Source: Anaerotignum sp. | GTDB taxonomy: Bacteria > Bacillota > Clostridia > Lachnospirales > Anaerotignaceae | NCBI GenBank assembly: GCA_020024255.1 | Contig: JAHHTX010000085.1 | Coordinates: 1 to 7,119 of the forward strand | Direction of reading: 5' to 3' | DNA length: 7,119 nucleotides | Part shown: positions 5,916-7,119 of the stretch, in pieces | How the letters are laid out: each line of letters starts with the position of its first letter | Position numbering within the stretch: position 1 is the stretch's first letter | Position numbers and translations under genes: made by a program | Notes under the pieces: model-generated | What the model saw: only the letters and a program-made list of their open reading frames with translations | Told to the model about the DNA's origin: nothing | Database searches by the model: none

Positions 5916-7119
5916 TTGCAGATAAGGGAAAAAAGGCATTGGCTGTGGTTTTTCACGGCTTTTTTGGTTGTTATTTTGGGGACATGGCTCTGTTTGCGTA
6001 TGCTTCTGCCCAATCAGTTGACTTTGATGGAAGGTAGAGATGTGAAAATGGATATGCGCTTTCCCATTTCAGCAAAAGCCGAGGATAGTGTCGAAGTTTT
6101 GGGTGTTACCACAAAACCTACGGCGGACAATCTCCATTTGGATTTTGGCACATCTATTACAGCAGAACCTTTGCAGCAGGGCAAGGGGGAAATGACATTT
6201 TACCTGTTTAATGCTATGCCTGTCAAAACCGTAAACGTTGAGGTTTTGCCAAGAACGGAAGTGATTCCTTCGGGACAAACTGTAGGCGTACAAATGGATT
6301 CTGATGGGCTTTTGGTTTTGGGTACAGGCTTTGTGGAAGGGCGTGACGGGAAAAAAACAGAACCATGTAAGGGAATTTTGAAAACAGGGGATATGATATT
6401 GGAAGTGAATAAAATTCCCATGGGCAACAAAGAGGATTTTTTGAACGCAGTGGAACAAAACGGGGAAAAACCGCTTACCATTCGTTTAAGAAGAAATGGG
6501 CAGGAACAGACGGTAAAGGCAAAACCGATTTATAGCCGTATTGATGACACCTGCAAGTTAGGGGTTTGGATACGAGACAGTATTCAAGGTATTGGGACGG
6601 TTACCTTTTATGATGAAGAAACAGACCGTTTTGCTGCTTTGGGACATGGTATTTATGATGTGGACACAGGTGGCTTGATGGAACTGAAGCAAGGCAAGAT
6701 TACTGATTCCAGCCTGACAGAAATTGTAAAAGGACAGAAAGGGACACCGGGAGAATTGAATGGCACATTGAAAACTGACCATATTCTCGGAGAAATCGAA
6801 AAAAATACAGACATTGGTATTTACGGCAATGTGACAACGCCCGTAGCCTTTACAGGCGACAGTTATCCCATTGGTTTGCAAGAAGAAGTCAAGACGGGTA
6901 AGGCAACGATTCTTTCCAATATACAAGGAAAGCAAGTGGAGGAATATGAAGTGGAAATTGAACGGATAAACCGTTTCAGCAAAGGTGATGCCAAAGGTAT
7001 GGTAGTTCATGTGACAGACCCAAAACTTTTAGAAAAGACAGGTGGGATAGTGCAGGGCATGAGCGGCAGTCCAATTTTGCAAAATGGAAAATTGATTGGT
7101 GCTGTGACTCACGTATTTT
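5916..7119 (+). CDS. spoIVB: SpoIVB sporulation signalling serine peptidase, 3' end outside window
   Basis: SpoIVB is made in the forespore, secreted into the space between the two membranes, and cleaves its partner there to trigger sigma-K activation in the mother cell. The 401 codons seen lack only the end, roughly 30 residues if like B. subtilis. A basic N-terminus and a membrane anchor at about 9-31 come first, then a linker region, a PDZ domain at about 118-205, and the S55 peptidase domain from about 211. The catalytic residues are visible: His244 in ALGHGI, Asp368 in VTDPKLL and Ser383 in GMSGSP; the Asp-Ser distance of 15 equals that of the B. subtilis enzyme. The frame is closed upstream by TGA at 5913-5915, directly before the TTG chosen as start, which has GGAGG eight bases upstream. 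A nearby ATG at 5912 is in another frame; a frameshifted N-terminus is the alternative. In clostridia spo0A often follows this gene, but that would lie outside the window. Confidence 0.93.
   Translation, partial: MQIREKRHWLWFFTAFLVVILGTWLCLRMLLPNQLTLMEGRDVKMDMRFPISAKAEDSVEVLGVTTKPTADNLHLDFGTSITAEPLQQGKGEMTFYLFNAMPVKTVNVEVLPRTEVIPSGQTVGVQMDSDGLLVLGTGFVEGRDGKKTEPCKGILKTGDMILEVNKIPMGNKEDFLNAVEQNGEKPLTIRLRRNGQEQTVKAKPIYSRIDDTCKLGVWIRDSIQGIGTVTFYDEETDRFAALGHGIYDVDTGGLMELKQGKITDSSLTEIVKGQKGTPGELNGTLKTDHILGEIEKNTDIGIYGNVTTPVAFTGDSYPIGLQEEVKTGKATILSNIQGKQVEEYEVEIERINRFSKGDAKGMVVHVTDPKLLEKTGGIVQGMSGSPILQNGKLIGAVTHVF

Noticed and set aside
5780..6037. An 85-codon open frame starting MKKTLLFWGF with a hydrophobic N-terminus
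   Set aside because: It has no good ribosome binding site, resembles no family I know, and its second half overlaps the N-terminal coding region of spoIVB in another frame. Its only interest is the ATG at 5912 inside it, discussed under the spoIVB start.
6558..7010. Long minus-strand open frames opposite spoIVB, sdaAB, sdaAA and sstT
   Set aside because: They lie opposite well-recognised genes, have no family resemblance or ribosome binding sites, and are compositional shadows of the real coding strands.

Overview
The window reads as an ordinary chromosomal stretch from a spore-forming, anaerobic, low-to-moderate G+C Firmicute, most likely a clostridium of the Lachnospiraceae or a related family. 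The evidence is a two-subunit iron-sulphur L-serine dehydratase, the sporulation protease SpoIVB, strong AGGAGG-type ribosome binding sites and AT-rich promoters. All genes lie on the + strand. I see no insertion sequence, phage gene, CRISPR array, tRNA or rRNA.

Region 1 (1-3137) is a serine uptake and breakdown unit. A good sigma-A promoter at 4-33 and a leader with a possible hairpin precede sdaAB and sdaAA, the beta and alpha subunits of L-serine dehydratase. After a 119-base gap without a terminator comes sstT, a sodium-coupled serine/threonine transporter, and the unit closes with a clear intrinsic terminator at 3111-3137. SstT would bring serine in and SdaAB/SdaAA would deaminate it to pyruvate and ammonia.

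Region 2 (3138-5739) is a second unit with its own likely promoter at 3165-3193. Its four closely spaced genes are a DUF402 protein, a RadC-family JAMM protein, a small PspC-domain membrane protein and trpS (tryptophanyl-tRNA synthetase). It ends at a perfect 11-bp terminator hairpin after trpS. There is no room for a T-box leader directly in front of trpS.

Region 3 (5740-7119) starts with about 175 bases without a credible gene, holding a weak candidate forespore promoter. It is followed by spoIVB, the signalling protease that triggers sigma-K activation in the mother cell. The gene runs off the right edge of the window, but the catalytic His, Asp and Ser are all present. Its start is unusual: the reading frame is open only from a TTG at 5916, while a nearby ATG at 5912 opens a different frame that stops after 41 codons. 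Either TTG is the true start, or a one-base change in a run of six T has shifted the N-terminus.

I found no convincing new biological system. The points most worth a second look are the spoIVB start, the C-terminal cysteine of SdaAA, and the promoter and regulation of the trpS unit.
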